From: Thermincola ferriacetica
GTDB taxonomy: Bacteria > Bacillota > Thermincolia > Thermincolales > Thermincolaceae
Direction: 5' to 3'
Length of the DNA stretch: 64,000 nucleotides
NCBI RefSeq assembly: GCF_001263415.1
Contig: NZ_LGTE01000001.1
Coordinates: 124,001-188,000, forward strand
How positions within the stretch are numbered: position 1 is the stretch's first letter; each line of letters begins with the position of its first letter. Made by a program: the position numbers and the translations under genes. Under the pieces are notes generated by a model, which saw nothing but the letters and a program-made list of their open reading frames with translations, did not search any database and was not told the DNA's origin. Below, piece after piece: positions 62,501 to 64,000 of the stretch.

Positions 62501-62599
62501 TGCTGCGGGTAGGTTAGCCACGTCGTGGGAATAGAGCGTCCTTTCTACAAGATCGAAAGATACTCTTCCGGGAAAAATTTTTTCCAGCCTGCTTTTCAT
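59525..62599 (-). CDS. FAD-linked oxidase / (Fe-S) fusion with methionine-proline-rich tail
   Basis: 1024 residues from ATG 62599 (AAGGAGG 8 bases upstream); the open frame to 62653 would start inside the operator. Residues about 45-470 are a PCMH-type FAD oxidase (GlcD/Ldh-like: VPRGAATSGYGGVIP, PGATVGGWLAQGGSGIGS). About 535-610 are ferredoxin-like sites (CAQCGYCVDTC, CTTCKRCNPVC). About 650-890 are two HdrD-type CCG domains (EGCCGTPML, DALCCGSVL, CPCCEVQLRA). The last 130 residues (895-1024) hold about 30 Met with Pro every fourth position. Predicted to oxidise a hydroxy acid such as lactate or glycolate; the tail function is unknown. Confidence 0.88.
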   Translation of the reverse strand: MKSRLEKIFPGRVSFDLVERTLYSHDVANLPAAVEKMVLKTADAVVQPVSTEEIVELVRYAREKKIPLVPRGAATSGYGGVIPIKGGIVVAFTRMNKVLGINKEKKTVTVQPGVIWEKLEQELQKEGLSLRLYPSSAPGATVGGWLAQGGSGIGSFEYGFIGDNIVEAKVVIPSGEVKTFKGEEIALINQAEGITGFIVEVTLPVRDLSEEKLILAAFDDFRRLVATIKEITAASLPVWHISFTTADFIKNKVDAVETASQYNIEGVHAENNREITHPPHGKHLLMVVYPGSRESMVADKLVSILNSSGGEILPDKVAQHEWSERFYTMRVKNLGPSLIPSEAIIPLDTIADVVEEAGKKLEGISIEGSLVKKDSVTLLAFLTGDERTAAYNIGFAKSLVMMEIAKAHGGRTYSTGLYFTDEAEEALGKDVFEKMSAYKKAVDPDNIFNPGKVLSSTGNPVLLRTAMKAARATEPLLNIAEKFLSDKPKVKKRLAEVMARASFACAQCGYCVDTCTLNMGFGWESSTPRGKWYILREYLKGNLQLDQKTVDMFLMCTTCKRCNPVCQVNLPIMELWDAFRPMLVNDMGFSTYNGFEMMAASVESDLNIWAGRRNERDAWIPKDIEIKDKAEIAYWAGCTASLVTTNTAVGAARILKEAGVEFTTLGKDEGCCGTPMLVAGKLDTFEFIFRNNIEGLLKRGVKEIVISCPGCYMAFAHQYPIWAKKLGYPYEFKLKHISEKTEELIKEGKLKFKKPVNKRLTWHDSCHIGRHSGIYDAPRNVLKSIPGVEFVEMEHHREDALCCGSVLTRIAAPPVADKLGDMRVQEAVDVKADAMIATCPCCEVQLRASAKHAGKDMPILDFTDFILEALGYEYQDSSEYTLYMWSVFEKALEIMTVDGIVDMMADMMPEIMAAMPSSMQPMMKGMESLPGPVQGPALAMMEKMIPTLMPMLLPQMMPKLMPKVLELMKQYIPHMPVQMEEKLPTMLPKVMEKIMPAMLPQVAPKLAPKMTEYMKNAKTMKKAM

Positions 62600-62653
62600 G
62601 AGAAAGACCTCCTTAAGTATGATCAAATATAACAATAAAAATTTATATACCAT

Positions 62654-62668
62654 TACCCCCTTGGGGTA
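62654..62668. promoter_or_regulatory. CsoR/CstR-like operator
   Basis: TACCCC-CTT-GGGGTA, a 15-bp palindrome with the same 6-3-6 layout as 17204-17220. It starts 5 bases after the -10 of the minus-strand promoter, so it covers the transcription start. Confidence 0.65.
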
Positions 62669-62673
62669 TTTCT

Positions 62674-62702
62674 ATTATAATGCAAATACAAAAAATATGC
62701 AA
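62674..62702 (-). promoter_or_regulatory. promoter of the FAD/Fe-S fusion
   Basis: On the minus strand TTGCAT (62702-62697), 17 bases, TATAAT (62679-62674). The ATG lies 75 bases downstream. The rest of the gap 62703-62887 is AT-rich; it holds only a short open frame at 62824 overlapping the next gene. Confidence 0.78.
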
Positions 62703-62887
62703 CACTTTTAGAAAGGAAGATTTTATTCCCTTGACTTGATAAATAAAGTAAAAAAGAAATAAATACCAAAAATATTACTGTTAAGAAAAATTTGGTCTTG
62801 TTTTTAAGGAGAAGAGGAATAAGATGAAAAATGTCGAAAATAAGTCACTAATCAGTATAACAGTAGATTTGCTTTGGAGGGGTTTGA

Positions 62888-63370
62888 TTGAAACAGACCA
62901 AGTTATTCAGCGCTATTGTTTTTCTTCTGGAGCTAGGTACTATGCTCTATTTTATTCCACTGTTGATTTACCTGGCTGAGTTCAGTTTCGGTATTCCGGC
63001 GATAGGTTTTCTGGTTGGTGTTTTAGCCATCGTTCACTATTATATTTACAGGTGGTATCATAACAGGGGTTCTTTGGTTTATTTCGGCTTATCCATCACC
63101 GGCGGCGCCCTTGCCGCAGCTCTGACCATGTTTTTTGACTTGTTTAAGAAGGTGTTTTTCCCGGCAATTTACCTCTCCGAGTACAGCCATATATTTTTGC
63201 CAAAGATCACTGTGACCGATGTTTCAGCAGTGTATTACTACTTCGTCTTTTTGACTGGCATTGTTTATGTGGCGGTTTTACGGATTATCCTTACGAAAAT
63301 ATGCGGGCTTTTGGGCGTGGAAAATTGCCCGATTAAAAAAATATGTGGTTCTGACCGCCAGGGCATTTAA
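62888..63370 (+). CDS. uncharacterised membrane protein
   Basis: 160 residues from TTG 62888 (TGGAGGGG at 62875-62882). Four hydrophobic segments (about 7-29, 33-52, 63-82 and 115-137), short polar loops, a cysteine pair near the C-terminus (KICGLLGVENCPIKKICG). No family recognised. It precedes another small membrane protein at 63485 on the same strand. Confidence 0.7.
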   Translation: MKQTKLFSAIVFLLELGTMLYFIPLLIYLAEFSFGIPAIGFLVGVLAIVHYYIYRWYHNRGSLVYFGLSITGGALAAALTMFFDLFKKVFFPAIYLSEYSHIFLPKITVTDVSAVYYYFVFLTGIVYVAVLRIILTKICGLLGVENCPIKKICGSDRQGI

Positions 63371-63484
63371 TACGCAAAGTTTAAGGAGAAATTTACGGAA
63401 TTCGCAAATAAAGCGACAAATATCTGTCCCGGTTTGAATAACTTTCACCTTTCTACAAAAAATATTGGTTGGAAGGTGAATTGG

Positions 63485-63937
63485 ATGGAGGATCGATTAA
63501 TAGCAGGGGGAGTTGCCGGACTCGCCGGGTCTCTGGTAATGGTCGGGCTGGATTACCTGGTGAATTTGATCCCAGGTGTATCGACAAATCTGTTACTTGC
63601 TGCTTCTGCCATAGTTTCAACAGATGTTGAACTGGGCACTGTAACGGGAAATGTAACAGGGTTTATCATACATTTGATTTGTGGCTCCATCCTGGGAGTG
63701 ATATTTATTTTTTTGTTGGAAATCACGAAATACCGTTTTGTCTTGCTGAAGGGATTTTTATTTGGTATTGGTGCATGGTTTATAGTATGTGGTATGATTG
63801 CCAGGTTGTTAAACCTACCCATCAAGGACAAGTTTATTGATAATCTTTTTATGCTGCTTATCCATATATCTTTTGGCCTGACCACTGCCTTTGTTATAAA
63901 AAATTACGTTAAATACAGTGTGCGGGAAACTGAATAA
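63485..63937 (+). CDS. uncharacterised membrane protein
   Basis: 150 residues from ATG 63485 (GGAAGGTG upstream); the frame is open to 63434 without a better site. Four hydrophobic segments (about 5-25, 52-80, 90-112 and 125-143). Opening GGVAGLAGSLVMVGLDYLVN resembles small integral proteins of the YqhR kind, but I do not assign a family. Ends 63 bases before the window edge. Confidence 0.65.
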   Translation: MEDRLIAGGVAGLAGSLVMVGLDYLVNLIPGVSTNLLLAASAIVSTDVELGTVTGNVTGFIIHLICGSILGVIFIFLLEITKYRFVLLKGFLFGIGAWFIVCGMIARLLNLPIKDKFIDNLFMLLIHISFGLTTAFVIKNYVKYSVRETE

Positions 63938-64000
63938 GTTTTCAAAAAATTTTTTAAATATCTTGCAGGACTTGATTATTTGTTGTAGAATTAAATACGT

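Noticed and set aside
62824-62964. 46-codon open frame with AAGGAG upstream of the 62888 gene
   Set aside because: It overlaps the better-supported membrane gene by about 75 bases in another frame and ends inside it; may be a leader peptide but cannot be supported.

Overview
The window reads as the chromosome of an anaerobic, spore-forming, Gram-positive (Firmicutes) bacterium that runs the Wood-Ljungdahl pathway. Evidence: a carbonyl-branch/methyl-branch cluster (acsB-C-D-E, mvhD, metV, metF), sporulation genes (sspH, a SpoIID-type protein, a BofC-like protein, sigI/rsgI), strong AGGAGG ribosome sites with frequent TTG/GTG starts, and multihaem cytochromes (NrfH/NrfA). Gene content and moderate GC resemble Peptococcaceae/Thermincola-type organisms; that placement is inference, not a search result. 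No prophage, insertion sequence or CRISPR array was seen.

Layout. 1-8.4 kb: acetyl-CoA synthase end, corrinoid protein subunits, methyltransferase, then an HdrA/MvhD/MetV/MetF/HdrA-like block that probably forms an electron-transferring methylene-THF reductase complex. 8.6-11.4 kb: small cell-wall, membrane and spore genes. 11.5-14.3 kb: a complete SAM-I riboswitch controlling a three-gene homocysteine-synthesis operon (HcyBio, NIL-ferredoxin, UPF0280). 14.3-26.4 kb: ddl, yebC, bofC-like, a small ferredoxin under a CsoR/CstR-like operator, ruvCAB, queH, sigI-rsgI, spoIID-like, queA. 26.4-31 kb: two convergent EamA exporters, an amino-acid ABC transporter and a PduL-acetyltransferase fusion. 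31-35.7 kb: a haem-binding histidine kinase, its response regulator and nrfHA, with an 11-bp-periodic direct repeat in the nrfH promoter. 36-40.6 kb: tgt-yajC-HD-secD-secF. 40.8-49.9 kb: a 1233-residue RecJ-HIRAN-RecQ-like fusion, rel, dtd, a metallo-beta-lactamase-fold enzyme, a polysaccharide deacetylase and a lipoprotein. 50-56.2 kb: tRNA-Trp, a PHP phosphoesterase, a potassium channel gene broken by one in-frame TAG, SGNH hydrolase, ComFB, several very small genes, a degenerate JAMM/LysM protein and an orphan Flp pilin. 56.2-59.3 kb: a DUF2680-type secreted protein divergent from a second two-component system. 59.5-64 kb: a large FAD/Fe-S oxidoreductase with a methionine-proline-rich tail, under the same operator type as the small ferredoxin, and two membrane proteins.

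Working together: the first block fixes CO/CO2-derived methyl and carbonyl groups into acetyl-CoA; the PduL fusion could turn acetyl-CoA into acetyl phosphate; NrfHA offers nitrite as electron sink under control of a sensor that itself carries a c-type haem motif; and the two TACCCC-N3-GGGGTA operators suggest a metal- or sulfide-responsive regulon joining a ferredoxin and a lactate/glycolate-type oxidoreductase. The items I consider most novel are the RecJ-HIRAN-RecQ fusion, the Met-rich oxidoreductase with its shared operator, the nrf promoter repeat, the inactive-looking JAMM-LysM protein, and a small repeated hairpin with a compensatory base change.
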